Below, one piece after another: positions 12,172-23,479 of a DNA stretch of 64,000 nt. Source of the stretch: Orobanche coerulescens (taxonomy: Eukaryota; Streptophyta; Magnoliopsida; Lamiales; Orobanchaceae); NCBI GenBank assembly GCA_033398695.1, contig CM065809.1, forward strand, positions 173,528,501 through 173,592,500, written 5' to 3'. The position numbers and the translations under genes were made by a program. Below the pieces are notes generated by a model. The model did not search any database and was not told the DNA's origin. It saw only the letters and a program-made list of their open reading frames with translations. Each line of letters opens with the position of its first letter. Position 1 is the stretch's first letter.

Positions 12172-12350
12172 TATTAAAGTAAATACACAGTGTGTGCCTT
12201 AGTCTACGGGCTATTGGGTTTCTCCCAACTAGTATAGGGCTAGGCCTGTTAGAATATTCCAGAACATGTAATCTCTCCCTATTTAAAGGGATCCTATCAA
12301 TGAGAATGCATACATCTTCTGCCCTAATTTCTTGTCTTGCGTGTTTTCTT
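12172..12350 (+). repeat. Copia-1 3' LTR
   Basis: Begins TATTAAAGTAAATACAC (the terminal TG has become TA). It matches 5303-5480 with about a dozen differences; the last few bases are uncertain. Confidence 0.85.
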
Positions 12351-12686
12351 ATCGAAACCACATATAATATGGGTAAATATTTTTTACTGCGGTAGGATAC
12401 TGGCATACAAGCCCTAGTGATATTCATGGCCACACTCCCATGGTCAATTGGAATACGATTACAAAAGCCAATACAAGTATAAAAAATAAAAGATAAAAAC
12501 AATTTCAAAAAAATATGCTAGTGTTAAACATTTCCCCAACAGTTTCAAGACTTCGTATCCTTATTCTGACTCCAACAATGCTACATGCACAACCAATTAA
12601 CACAACTAAACTTTACAACACATCATCTCACCATACATTTATCACTAAATTCATTGTTTATTCCACCACCTACTCCACCACCCACG
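12351..12686. other. Spacer, no gene
   Basis: About 335 bp of A/C-rich low-complexity sequence between Copia-1 and the solo LTR. No feature seen. Confidence 0.5.
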
Positions 12687-12914
12687 TAATCTGTAATACC
12701 CACGATTTTCGTTCCGGTTATTTTGGATTTTTCCGGATATTCCCCGGTTGTCGAGTCCCGGTATTATTTTCTCGACAACTGATTTTGGCATCTATGACCA
12801 TAGGTGATGATTGGTTATCCGTTATTTTCATTTCGGATCGATGATGTTGTCCTCGGGTGTTTTGTCGTGTTCGTTCAGTGCGATTTTGGAAAATCGAGTC
12901 GTCGAATCATGGTG

Positions 12915-13030
12915 GTCGGGCACTGGCCGGACGGTTGGGGACGCTGGCCGGACGGCTGCGGGCACTGGCCGGACGAGTGGAGGCACTGGCCGGACGGGTG
13001 CAGGCACTGGCCGGGCGGGTGCGGCAGGAA
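12915..13030. repeat. GC-rich minisatellite, ~21-bp unit
   Basis: About five tandem units of the form GGCACTGGCCGGACGGGTGC with point changes. They lie in the presumed U3 of the solo LTR. The overlapping open frames in all phases are a by-product of this repeat. Confidence 0.8.
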
Positions 13031-13035
13031 CCGGC

Positions 13036-13204
13036 GTAGCGCACGCTACGGCCGGAAGGTAGCGCACGCTACGGCCAGGAGGCAGCGCACGCTACGGCCG
13101 GTTGGTTGCGCGCGCTAGTCGGCCGAGGCAGTAGGGGCAGAAAGGTTCTGGACTCAGGAGGATCGGCAGGTAGCGCACGCTACTGTTGGACACTGCGCAC
13201 GCTA
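13036..13204. repeat. Palindromic GTAGCGCACGCTAC repeat cluster
   Basis: The 14-mer GTAGCGCACGCTAC (6-bp arms, CA centre) occurs exactly at 13036-13049, 13059-13072 and 13170-13183, with one-base variants at 13082-13095 and near 13192. The first three are in a 23-bp tandem unit. A related core (CTAGCGCACGCTAG) is found near 13352. It lies 200-340 bp upstream of the TATA box. Confidence 0.8.
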
Positions 13205-13376
13205 CGTCCGTGAGTAGCGCGCCTTCTGGCCGGAAGGTGCGACGCCTTCTGGCCGAGCCAGGAAGTCTCTGGATTGTGGCCTGGGCCGACAACGCACGTG
13301 TTCAGCGCATGATGGCGGGCCCCGGCCGAACATTCTCGACCATGACCGCCCGCTAGCGCACGCTAGGCTGCACCAG

Positions 13377-13384
13377 TATAAATA
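13377..13384 (+). promoter_or_regulatory. TATA box of the solo LTR
   Basis: TATAAATA in a CCAGTATAAATATGACC context, followed by pyrimidine-rich sequence (CCTCTCTTTCTCTTCC near 13421). This is consistent with a U3/R promoter. Confidence 0.5.
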
Positions 13385-14082
13385 TGACCGAGCAACCCTG
13401 TTTGCACTCATTTTTCATTTCCTCTCTTTCTCTTCCGCGGCTGGATCCTTTGGGAACTTGAAGACATGTTGTTATACAACTAATCCACGAAGTTTGGGAG
13501 CTCCTATCATTGATTAATCATTCCATAACATCCTTCAATCCAGCGAATCAAGGTTAGTTTTCCTAAAATCCTAGTTTTGGGAAAAATTGGGGATTTTGTT
13601 GATTTCGTCCGTTTGATTCGTTATAACTTATAATAGTGATGGATTGATGATTATTAAGTTGTGTTATATCGAATCCCTTGCTTTTCCACGGTTGGATTTC
13701 CGAGGATTCGTCGTTTTATTGAGTTTCTAATCGACACCTTGAAAGTGTTCGATAAAATGTCACAAAGGGGATTCGTGCATTGTACGACTATTCTTCCTCG
13801 TTCAATCGTCAATTTATTCATGGTATGATGTTGGGGTCAGGTTCCTTGCAAAGAACTCGAGTCGGAACCCTTCCGTTCGCCGTTTCCCGATCGGTTGTTA
13901 TTCTGCCGTTTCATAGGAGAATTTTGGGCGTTCGAGGTTCCGGTTGAGCCATGTTCGTCGGAGTGTCCGGAATCGACTATTGAGGCAAGTATCTTGCCCA
14001 TACACTTCGTGTTTCATAGACATAATAAATTGGTGATTGTCTATGTGTGAAAATTGAATGTTATATTAACTTTCAAAAGAAT

Positions 14083-14115
<33 letters not shown>

Positions 14116-14654
14116 TATCTATTCCCGATAAAGGTCTTCTTCAAATTAACTTGAGTGTTCAAGAACGAATGTGTCATTCTGAGAATGGTTATTAGTATTG
14201 TATGTTGTGCCCGGTTTTCGTGTGGTACTGTTAGATGACTGTCGTCACGATGATGTGTGATGTTGTGTGGTTTTCCATTGGGTTTTTCACTCGGGGATGT
14301 CTCAAGGAGGCTCCGAGGTCCGTGGCTTACTAGCACGGGATGCGAATAACCCTTGGGAGGATGTCGATGTGAATATTTGGGTCTTGGACCCCGTGATTTG
14401 TGATTGGAATTGTATTTTGGAAATAACCTTGGGTTGTGTCCCAAAATGGGTTCCGGAAGGCTGTGAATTCTTTGAAAACATTTTACTAGCTGTTTACCTC
14501 GTTTCATTCCTACCTTTCATAGTTTGTAGATTATATTGTTAATCTTGCTTGTGTCCGATTGCGGAGGCCATTCTAGTGAGTACTCTGAGTATATGGTTTA
14601 TAGTCCTTTGCATTGGAAGTCGGATATTACTTCTGAGTGTGAGAGTAATATTCG

Positions 14655-14770
14655 TTCACTCCAAGAGGGCCTGACGGGGTCGAGGAGGGTTCCGCTTATG
14701 ACGGTTCCGCGAACATTTGGGTTAGCCACTCCGAGAGGGCCCGATGGGGTCGAGGAGGGATTCGCGTGTT
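14655..14770. repeat. Direct repeat within the solo LTR
   Basis: Two copies about 68 bp apart of a phrase reading CACTCC(A/G)AGAGGGCC followed by (T)GA(C/T)GGGGTCGAGGAGGG. Confidence 0.6.
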
Positions 14771-15670
14771 TTCGGATCCACGGTTAACCAGGAGTATTTT
14801 TAGCCTTGTGGCTTGATGCATTTTTGTGATATGTCCGGAGTATCACGATGTTTTGACTTGCCATAATGCTTGGGATGTAATACATATTTATCAGAGGTGC
14901 TTGGACTAGAATGGCTTATGGATGATGTGTGTGTGTAATTGGTCCTCAGTTGTGAATTGATGTATGGCTATAGTTTTTGTGATTATTTTCCAATAAAAAA
15001 AAACTCCCGGGATTCGGAGTTGTTTTCAAAGTGCTTACTTGTTCAATTCTATTTTCAAGACTTGAACTATTTTTAATTATCAAAATATCTCGGGAAGTCT
15101 CTTGTTGTATTCTCGGAATGTGTTATGTATGGCTCGTACTTGCACTTTATACTTGCACTAGCAAAACAGTGGAGTTTTGCTAACCCCCGAGTATTCGGGG
15201 GTGGATGTTTGTTTTTGCATCCAGGTACATGCAGGTTTGGGAGCAAATCACAGGATCGGTGCGAAGGATGATGGAAGGCGAATGATACTAATCACACGAA
15301 GGCCAGTGTTGGATGCAGTCAGTTGGAGTTTGTGTATGGTCTTTCTTTTGTCGTACCCTTGGTTTGTGAGTGTACTTTACCCTTGCATGGGTATGAGTCG
15401 AGATAGAAATGTGCATTTTGACTTGTATGTTTGTGATGAAAGACCAAGTTAGTATGTTGATTTGGTATTTTATCATGTCGATATGTAATGAGTTGTGTTG
15501 TTTGGATGTCTAGCCTGGTGGATCTTCACGGAGAGGGTCTGCGACGTGTAATATTCCCGGTATGATTCTGGGGGTGTTACATAATCAATGATTCAAAACA
15601 AACACAACCGTTACAACAGTTGTGATTGTATAATTTTTCTTCTGACCCGATCTTCTTTTCCGGCATAATT

Positions 15671-15682
15671 AATTATTGAGAT
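15671..15682. repeat. TSD of LINE-2, left copy
   Basis: AATTATTGAGAT. The partner is found only in inverted orientation at 23468-23479, next to the LINE-2 poly(A) end. It is one of three scars that document the inversion. Confidence 0.75.
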
Positions 15683-16266
15683 AGATATGAACCAGCTCTA
15701 TCCCATCTATTCTTTGCTGACGACTTGGTTCTAATGGGGAAGGCAGCACAACCCGTACAATCAAATCAATAGTGGATAAATCCTGAGATTCTTCAGGTTT
15801 GACCGGAAGGTATATGTGACCAGTTGGATAGACTAAATAGAAATTTTCTTTGGTCGAACGATCCTAGCCAAAGAAAAATACATCTCCTCTGTTGGGAGAA
15901 AGTACTGTTACCAAAAAAAGAAAGTGGTTTGGGCATCCGAAGTGCAAGAATCTGTAATGAAGCTTTATTAGCTAAAATTGCTTGGAAAGTTAGGCAAGGT
16001 GAAGAAAGTGTGTGGATTGACATGGTGATGGCTAAATATCTCAAAGGTAAACGTATTCTTGATAGTATTCCTAAACCAGGTGATAGCCAAACCTGAAAAG
16101 GTGCACTCCGTTGTGTTGACAAGATGAAACAAACAACATATCAAGTGGAGAGTTGGCAATGGAAGGAATATATCCGTTTGGTTCGATAATTGGACAGGTT
16201 TGGGTCCATTAGCAAGTCAGGGAGCACAAATACACCACTCTGAAGCCACATTACGGTTGACGGATG
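15683..16266 (+). pseudogene. LINE-2 reverse transcriptase, 5' half of a split copy
   Basis: An L1-type RT fragment on the plus strand. LFFADDLVLM at about 15707-15736 is the catalytic FADD box. It is followed by the thumb/linker region RLNRNFLWSND, HLLCWEKVLLPKKESGLGIR and LLAKIAWKVRQ (15824-16000) and, in another phase, GNGRNISVWFDNWTGLGPLAS (about 16155-16215). The copy is 5'-truncated at 15683 and stops at 16266, where the LTR of element A begins. The codon phase at 16266 continues exactly in the minus-strand fragment starting at 24684 if one copy of the 5-bp TSD is kept. Confidence 0.85.
16262..16266. repeat. TSD GGATG outside element A
   Basis: GGATG just left of the A 3' LTR. Its reverse complement CATCC lies just left of the B 5' LTR (24685-24689). 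This pairing joins A and B rather than the two ends of A. Confidence 0.75.
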
Positions 16267-17203
16267 TGTTGTTGGAGATGCTTTAGAAAATGACAAATGA
16301 TGCAAAACCGAGGCAAGAGTTGGACTCTCTCTCCGTAAGACGAAATTACCCCGCACATTACACACGGCTCAACGGCAAACATCCCCAAGACACAACGGTT
16401 TTCTATGAACTCGATACCTTGTATTAGGAATCGAATTCCAGGCGAACTACTGAATACTCGGGACTTATAGTATGAAGTCTAGGCTAGTATGAGTGTATTA
16501 TTATCTTGATTAATTCTGTGTGAATGATCATCATCTGCAGGGGCTTATTTATAGCCTGTAAAGCACCCTGTCCGAATCAGTGTGACTTTCTGGCTGGACA
16601 GACACCTTGTGGTATAGTGGGAAGGGTTGCATTGGTTTAGGCGAGACAAAACATTGTGTTGGTTCAGATTGCACAGAATGGTCCGAACCATTGCACTGGT
16701 TAGGTCGTGAACCGCCGCTCGTGTTTACACCCGCCAAATCATGTATTTGACATGTCACTGCCACGTGTCAGCCAAGTCACCCTCCACGTCAAAGTGTGCC
16801 TACGAAGCCCGTTGCGAGACGTGCGACGTGCACGTGCTCGGACTCGGACTCGGAAGGTGCTTTGCTCCTTCCTCGTAGAATTCAGATTTTAGCCTTAAAA
16901 ATTAAGTTAAGCCAACTAGGGTGCACCATAATGGAGCACACTTGATTACTCCTTTATGATGGAAAGTCCTTTATAAATAGCTCAACTTTTCCTTATTTTT
17001 CCAATGTGGGATGAGATTCAACACCACATTCCCAACTATTAAATGGCTTAACTTTGTGCATTAATTACTCATTCATTTCTTAATGAAATTGAACAAGTAA
17101 ATACACTAAATTAATCTACACAAAATGTAGATTCCAAATATACCATTTAATGTCATTAATTATCATAATTAATTATGGTATTAATTAAGCTATTTTTCCA
17201 ACA
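16267..17203 (-). repeat. Element A 3' LTR
   Basis: On the minus strand it starts TGTTGGAAAAATAGC (right edge 17203) and ends CATCTCCAACAACA (left edge 16267). The minus-strand TATA box GGCTATAAATAAG is at 16544-16556. Relative to the B LTRs it lacks about 75 bp around position 16784. Confidence 0.85.
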
Positions 17204-17743
17204 ATCCCTTATATGAATGATGATTAATGCAAATGCAATATGCACTAAGTCCCGACGACCTATTAATGCTTCAGGATAGGTAGTACTTAGCCTTGAACCT
17301 TCCTTAGTGTAATGCTATTGGATTTACTCGTTGCTCGGTGAACGTGATGTATTGAACCGGTCAACTTTTATGTAAACTAAGACAACAACATACACACAAT
17401 AATAGATCTAATATCTTTCATTCTCACGCTGTGTCCATTTTGGCCTTGGACCATTTCTTGGATTCATAAGTGTTACTAATTTTATGAAGCGGCCTTACTT
17501 CTTCACTTATATAGGTAATCTCCTATAAAGAGTATCCTGCCATACTCCACCTATAAAAGGCTATAGGAATCATTAAAAGCTTTAAAAAGCTTACAATTTA
17601 CCACAAACTGCAGGCTTGCATTTGAGCAGCTATGAGAATAGATTTTCAAGTGCTTAACTTGAACTTTCACAACTTAGTTGTCTCATTGAACCAAGTTCTT
17701 GTGATCTCCAATCATCCTGGTTGAGTTACCATTATGAAAATTC

Positions 17744-19261
17744 TCAATGTGTGGATTTCAATCCCATTCCCCTTACTGCATTATATAATTGATCACGATT
17801 AGTACCTTTCGTAAACGGATCCTCTATATTATCTTTTGACTTTACATAGTCAATATACATTATTCCTGTAGTGATCAATTGTCTAATGGTATTGTGTGTT
17901 CGATGAATATGTCGAGACTTACCATTATATATACTGTTATTTGCCCTCCCTATGGCTGCCATGCTTTCACAGTGTATCATAACGGGAGGCAAAGGTTTTT
18001 CCCAACAGGGAATATCTTCTACGAAGTTTCTTAACCATTAGGCTTCTTCGCCGGCTTTGTCTAAAGCAATAAACTCCAATTTCATTGTAGATCGGGCTAT
18101 GTACGTTTGCTTAGTAGATTTCCATGATATTGCTCCTCCACCAATGGTAAATACATAACCGCTTGTGGATTTAGAGTCTTTAGTGTCGGATATCAAGTTG
18201 GTATCACAATATCCTTCCAAAACAGCTGGATATCTCGAATAGAATATACCATGATTGACAGTGTGTTTTAAGTATCTCAACACTCTTGTCAATGCGGTCC
18301 AATGATCCTTTCTGGGATTACTCGTAAACCGACTCAGTTTACTAATAGAATATGCTATGTATGGCCTTGTAAAATTTGCTAAGTACATTAAGCTTACAAT
18401 TATCCTAGCATATTCTGTTTGTGATATGGGTTCTCCTCGATTTTTGGCTAAGTGTAAACTTAAGTCAACAGGTGTCTTAGCCGGAGGTAGATCGTATGCC
18501 TTGAATTTCTTAAGCACATTCTCAACATAGTGAGATTGTGATAAGACTATTCCATCGGGTGTTCTGGGGATCTTGATTCCTAGAATCACATCGGCTAGTC
18601 CCATATCCTTCATGTCGAAGCTTTTCTTTAACATTTCCTTAGTACCTATGATGATTTTATTATTGTTACCCATAATTAGCATATCATCAACGTAGAGATG
18701 CATGATGACAAAATTATCAGATGTACCTTTGATGTACACACATTTATCACATTCATTGATTTTGAAACCATTTGACATCATTAATTGATCAAATTTCTCA
18801 TGCCATTGTTTGGGTGCTTGCTTAAGTCCATATAAAGGCTTGACAAGTTTACAAACTTTGTTTTCTTGGCCGGGAACCACGAACCCTTCGGGTTGTTCCA
18901 TATAAATTTCATCTTCTAAATCTCCATTTAGAAAGGCCGTTTTTATATCCATTTGGTGTATCTCAAGATTGTATAATGCGGCTATTGCAAGTAGCATTCT
19001 AATGGATGTAATCCGAGTAACTGGTGAGTATGTATCAAAGTAATCATACCCTTCCTTTTGTTTGTATCCTTTAGCTACCAAACGTGCTTTGTATTTGTCA
19101 ATAGATTTATCGCCTTTGTATTTCTTCTTGAGAATCCACTTGCAACCTAAAGGTTTATTTCCCGGAGGAAGATCAACAATATGCCAAGTGTGATTGTTCA
19201 AGATTAACTCGATTTCACTATTAATCGCTTCTTCCCATAGATCGGCATCGGAACCAGACAA
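17744..19261 (-). pseudogene. Element A RT and RNase H
   Basis: Segment 18038-19261 is a 407-residue continuous [38 protein letters not shown] (first catalytic Asp), [17 protein letters not shown] and [10 protein letters not shown] (intact YVDD). RNase H starts at [15 protein letters not shown] stop at 18038-18040 replaces the Glu codon of the EEAEWLRNF motif; the frame reopens at once and continues to 17744 (HCESMAAIG, KSRHIHRTHN, DPFTKG). The same stop is present in B at 42273-42275. RT itself looks undamaged. Confidence 0.9.
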
Positions 19262-19518
19262 TGCTTCCTTGATTGTCTTCGGTTCGCCTTCTAAAGATTA
19301 GACTACAAAATCCGGACCAAAGGTTTTTGCAGTTTTTATTCTTTTTCCTCGCCTTGGTTGCGGTGTTGGTCCATTATTATTTGGCGAGATTTCATCATAA
19401 GTCCTCTTTTTCGAACTTATTTCATTCTTTTCTTTCTTAGGGAATATAGTTTAAAAAAATATGGCATTTCTTGATTCTATGATCATTCCCTCATTTATAT
19501 CGGGTACTTCTGATTTGT

Positions 19519-20244
19519 CTACCAAAATCGGTATGCACTACTATTATTTACATATCCTATGAAAATGCAATCAATCGTTTTTTGTCCTATTTTTACTTGC
19601 TTGGGTTTCGGTACTTCAACTTTTGTTAAGCACCCCCACACTTTTAAGTATTTATAGGACGGCTTCCTTCCTTTCCATAATTCATATGGAGTTTTATCTT
19701 GCTTCTTTTGGGGTAATTTATTCAAAATTTTATTAGCTGAAAGAATAGCTTCTCCACACATGTTAAGTGATAGGCCCGATCTTATCAACATAGCATTCAT
19801 CATTTCCTTCAATGTTCTATTCTTTCGTTCTGCAACACCATTCGATTGGGGTGCATAAGGTGCAGTCGTTTGGTGAATAATGCCATTTTCACGACAATAT
19901 TCTTCAAAAGGTGCAACATATTCACTACCTCGATCACTTCGAATCATTTTGATTTTGGTGTTGAGTTAATTTTCAACTTCTCTTTTGTATGTTTTGAAAG
20001 CTTCGAATGCTTCGTCTTTGCTTCTCAAAAGATACACATAACAAAATCTTGTGCAATCGTCTATAAAAGTTATAAAATAATTCTTTCCACCTCTTCTTTG
20101 CACAAGTTTTAAATTGCATAGATCGGTGTGAATTAATTCAAGAGGTTTTGTCGATCTTTCCACTGAATGAAAATGAGATTTTGCCATTTTCGCTTCAACA
20201 CAGATTTCACAACTTTTGTATCGATCGAAAGTCATTTTTAGCAA
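19519..20244 (-). pseudogene. Element A integrase
   Basis: The first part (19966-20244) has the CEICVEAKM end of the pre-integrase zinc motif and HTDLCNL with the first catalytic Asp. A nonsense TAA at about 19966 (CAA Gln in B) interrupts the frame, which resumes as IRSDRGSEY (second Asp) and [11 protein letters not shown] (catalytic Glu), then the GKE-type C-terminal part ([20 protein letters not shown]) to 19519. Between 19519 and 19261 lies the decayed hinge to RT. Confidence 0.9.
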
Positions 20245-20291
20245 TAAATCTAAATTTACTAAACGACGTAGTATATTTAGATTTGCATGTC

Positions 20292-21625
20292 CTAATCTAT
20301 CATGCCATAAATTAGAGACTCAACCAAATAAACAACTTTATCATTTATTTCATTATTACCACGTACATTGATAGCATTAAGTTTGAAAAGGCCGTTATCT
20401 ATGTAGCCTTTTCCGATAAAGTGACAATTCTTGGTTATGACAACTTTATCTGCTTTAAACACTAGCCTAAATCCGGCTTTGCTCAATATTGAGCCAGACA
20501 CAAGATTTTTACGGATGTCTGGAACATGTAGCACATTCTTGAGCGTCATTTTCAATTCCGACGTCATCTTGGGTATAACCTCTCCAGTTCCGACAACATT
20601 TGAGGCAGCGGAGTTTCCCATGTACAACTTTCTTTCCTCGGTGATGGGCTCGTAGGAGTAGAACATGGCTTTATCGGCACAAATGTGTTTGGTAGTGCCG
20701 GTGTCAACCCACCATCCGACTGGAATACCGACCATGTTGACTTCATCTACAACTGCATACAGATCAAGACTGGACAAATCGACGGGCACATACTTATTTT
20801 CGATATAATTTGCTTGATCTCTCTTCTTGTCCTTCTTTGGTTTGCGGCAATTTTTCGCCATATGCCCGAATTTACCGCAGTTGTAGCATTCTCCTTTGAT
20901 CTTCTTTTGATTCTTCGAGTCTTGTCTCTTCTCGTTAAATTTTCGGTTTTTATTGTGGCTTGACTTGACGAGATTTGCTTTTGCCTCGATAGATGACTTG
21001 TTCATCTTGACATCGGTCTTCCAATTGTCTTCTTCGATCCTCAGTCGCACAATAAGATCTTCAAGGCCCATTTCATTGCGCTTGCGCTTGAGGTAGTTTT
21101 TAAAATCCTTCCACATCGGGGGCAACTTCTCTATTATGACAGCAACTTGAAAGGATTCAGACAGGCTCATTCCTTCTACCAAAATATCGTGCAGGATCAA
21201 CTGTATTTCCTGCACTTGCTCAAGAACAGTTTTGTTGTCCGCCATCTTGAAGTCGAGAAAATGACCCACGATGAACTTCTTCAAACCGGCATCTTCTGTT
21301 TTATATTTTGTCTCCAATGAGTCCCACAACTCTTTGGACGTTTTGATTGTGGAATAAATACTGTAAAGTGTGTCATACAATCCATTCAAAATATAGTTTC
21401 GACATAAGAAGTCGCTATGATGCCATGCATCCAATGCCGTGCATTTCTGGTTGTCAGTTTCATCATCCCCACAACAGGAGGAGATTCAGAAAGAAAACGA
21501 CAGAGGTTGAGAGTAGTAAGGTAGAACAGCATTTTTGATTGCCAACGTTTGAAATCAATAATTAAAAACTTCTCTGGTTTCTCGGCATGGGCAGGAGCAT
21601 GAATATTGTTGCTTGACGACGCCAT
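20292..21625 (-). pseudogene. Element A gag and protease
   Basis: Gag starts at 21625 (MASSSNNIH), 28 nt inside the 5' LTR. After about 50 residues a missing G in a G run (near 21468) shifts the frame; the main block 21434-20292 then carries the UBN2 gag core ([13 protein letters not shown]), a CCHC knuckle ([14 protein letters not shown]) and protease ([12 protein letters not shown]). A second single-base loss near 20316 breaks the link to the pre-integrase [10 protein letters not shown] sequence. Both lesions occur identically in B. Confidence 0.9.
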
Positions 21626-21652
21626 CTTCTATAGAAAATTTCCTCTTACGAA

Positions 21653-22833
21653 TGTTGTTGTAGATGGTGTAGAAAATGACGAATGATGCAAAACCGAGGC
21701 AAGAGTTGTACTCTCTCCGTAAGATGAAATTTCCCCGCACATCACACACGGCTCAACGACAAACATCCTCAAGATACAACGGTTTTCTATGAACTCGATA
21801 CCTTGTACTAGGAATCGAATTCCGGGCGAACTACTGAATACTCGGGACTTGTAGTATGAAGTCTAGGCTAGTATGAGTGTATTATTATCTTGATTAATTC
21901 TGTGTGAATGATCATCATCTGCAGGGGCTTATTTATGGCCTGTAAAGCACCCTGTCCGAATCAGTATGACTTTCAGGCTGGACAGACACCTTGTGGTCTG
22001 GTGGGAAGGGTTGCATTGGTTTAGGCGAGACAAACCATTGTTGTGGTTCAGATTGCACAGAATTGTCCGAACCATTGCACTGGTTAGGTCGTGAACCGCC
22101 GCTCGTGTTCCACACATGTATTTGACATGTCATTGCCACGTATCAGCCAAGTCACCCTCCACGTCATCCGAGCCAATATCTCAGTTGTCAAAGACGTTTA
22201 TATAGCTATGAAAGTGATACAGCATATGCTCGAAATACGAGCTTCGGCCCTCAGTAGCTCGAATAAAAATAAACCTTGTTCATTTATGTTACCTGTTATG
22301 GATCTTAAACGTTTCACCTTTCATAGATCTGGGAAAGGGGTTTGGGAAGTGACGTTGAGGCCTTCTTTCGGATGACGGCTTCATGCGCGCATTCTATTGT
22401 GATGGTCGAACGAAGTGCAAAGTGTGCCTACGAAGCGCCCGTTGCGACACGTGCAATGTGCACGTGCTCGGACTCGGACTCGGAAGGTGCTTTGCACCTT
22501 TCTCGTAGGATTCAGATTTTAGCCTTAAAAATTAATTAAAGCCAACTAGGGTGCACCATAATGGAGCACACTTGATTTCTCCTTTATGATGGAAAGTCCT
22601 TTATAGATAGCTCAATTTTTCCTTGTTTTTCCAATATGGGATGGGATTCCACACCACATTCCCAATTATTAAATGGCTTAATTTTGTGCATTAATTACTC
22701 ATTCATTTCTTAATGAAATTAAACAAGTAAATATACTAAATTAATCTACAAAAAATGTAGATTCCAAATATACTATTTAATATCATTAATTACCATAATT
22801 AATTATGGTATTAATTAAGCTATTTTTCCAACA
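21653..22833 (-). repeat. Element A 5' LTR with foreign insert
   Basis: 1181 bp, about 170 bp longer than its relatives because 22193-22408 replaces about 40 bp of LTR with unrelated sequence. It ends TTTTTCCAACA at 22833. The rest aligns well with the other three LTRs of the family. Confidence 0.85.
22193..22408. other. Filler sequence inside element A 5' LTR
   Basis: About 215 bp that has no counterpart in the three other family LTRs. The left junction follows CTCAGTTGTCAAA and the right junction precedes CGAAGTGCAAAGTG. No terminal repeats or TSD are visible, so it looks like filler DNA from double-strand-break repair rather than a transposon. Source unknown. Confidence 0.55.
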
Positions 22834-23467
22834 CTCCCAAAAGCAAATCCGATTATCCTTTTAGTAGTTTTTCATTATTTGGTTGCCATTTGTCTTTTCT
22901 TAATGCTTCTTCCCTTTATGTGTCAGTTGATATATTAATCCAGAACGCGTTGAGTTTAAGTGGCAGTCGTCTCCTCATGCTTTATACTTCGGCCACTTAT
23001 TTTACATATCACTGGCATGTTTTCTTTGATAAACCAATCAATAGTTTTAACAAAAATATTTTGACATAATTATATTTTACATGAAAATTATAAACATGTT
23101 TTTTCTTGGCAAACCAATTAATAGCCTGTATAGGGTCAACAATCAACAAATGAATAAATAAAAAACAACAAAAAACAAAATGATTATCAGCAAAGATCAA
23201 ACCCAAACTGGTGCGACAAATAAGACCGATCTATACTAGCTGCTTATTAATATTGTGCAAAAAGTTCTAAATATTATATACGAATAAATTAGAAGGCCTT
23301 TTTTTAGGAGAAGAATTTGTTGCGCAAATCCTTGCTTTAGTTGCTTGAGCTTTGGCCCGGGCCTGTATTATACCACCATTTTATTGAGTCGGGTTGCGAA
23401 GGGCTATTGGGCTGGTGTTTCAACGAGCTTTTCAATGCCTCGCTTTTGGTGCTGTTTGTTAATTTTC
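22834..23467. other. Spacer inside the inverted segment
   Basis: No gene. The first ~40 bp, read on the minus strand (ending GGATTTGCTTTTGGGAG), fit directly onto the MITE that starts at 44123. The remainder is unremarkable AT-rich DNA. Confidence 0.55.
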
Positions 23468-23479
23468 ATCTCAATAATT

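Larger units (their letters stand above)
5303..12350 (+). mobile_element. Ty1/copia retrotransposon with short LTRs (Copia-1), decayed
   Basis: A complete LTR element of about 7.05 kb. The order is 5' LTR, long leader, gag with zinc knuckle, protease, integrase, reverse transcriptase, RNase H, 3' UTR repeats, polypurine tract (ACAAGGGGGAG at 12161-12171) and 3' LTR. PR-IN-RT-RH order identifies Ty1/copia. LTRs are unusually short (~180 bp) and differ at roughly a dozen positions, which indicates an old insertion. The sequence after the 5' LTR (ACACGTTATCAGCACG) is not a clean match to the usual initiator-Met primer site. No convincing 5-bp TSD was found; the outer end of the 3' LTR is uncertain by about 10 bp. 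Confidence 0.9.
12692..15581 (+). mobile_element. Solo LTR of 2.9 kb, gypsy-like
   Basis: The segment starts TGTAATACCC and ends GGGTGTTACA, the inverted TG..CA termini of an LTR, and is flanked by the 5-bp direct repeat TAATC (12687-12691 and 15582-15586). There is no internal coding region and no second LTR, so this is a solo LTR left by LTR-LTR recombination. Its size and its GC-rich tandem repeats upstream of a TATA box suggest a large-LTR Ty3/gypsy family, but no coding domain is present to prove it. Orientation + is inferred from the TATA box. Confidence 0.8.
16267..22833 (-). mobile_element. Ty1/copia element A (minus strand), chimeric with B
   Basis: A full-length element of 6.57 kb. 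The 5' LTR is on the right (21653-22833), the 3' LTR on the left (16267-17203), with gag, PR, IN, RT and RNase H between. It belongs to the same family as B (24690-44122), with near-identical proteins. The outer flanks do not match each other: left GGATG, right CTCCC. They match the outer flanks of B instead, so A is most simply a recombinant of two original insertions. The polypurine tract next to the 3' LTR is partly decayed (AAGGGAT). Confidence 0.9.

Noticed and set aside
12804..13118. Several ORFs in all frames near 12.8-13.1 kb
   Set aside because: They are translations of the GC minisatellite and palindrome cluster in the solo LTR.
22193..22408. Organellar DNA insert in the A LTR
   Set aside because: Cannot be recognised as plastid or mitochondrial sequence by eye; reported only as filler of unknown origin.
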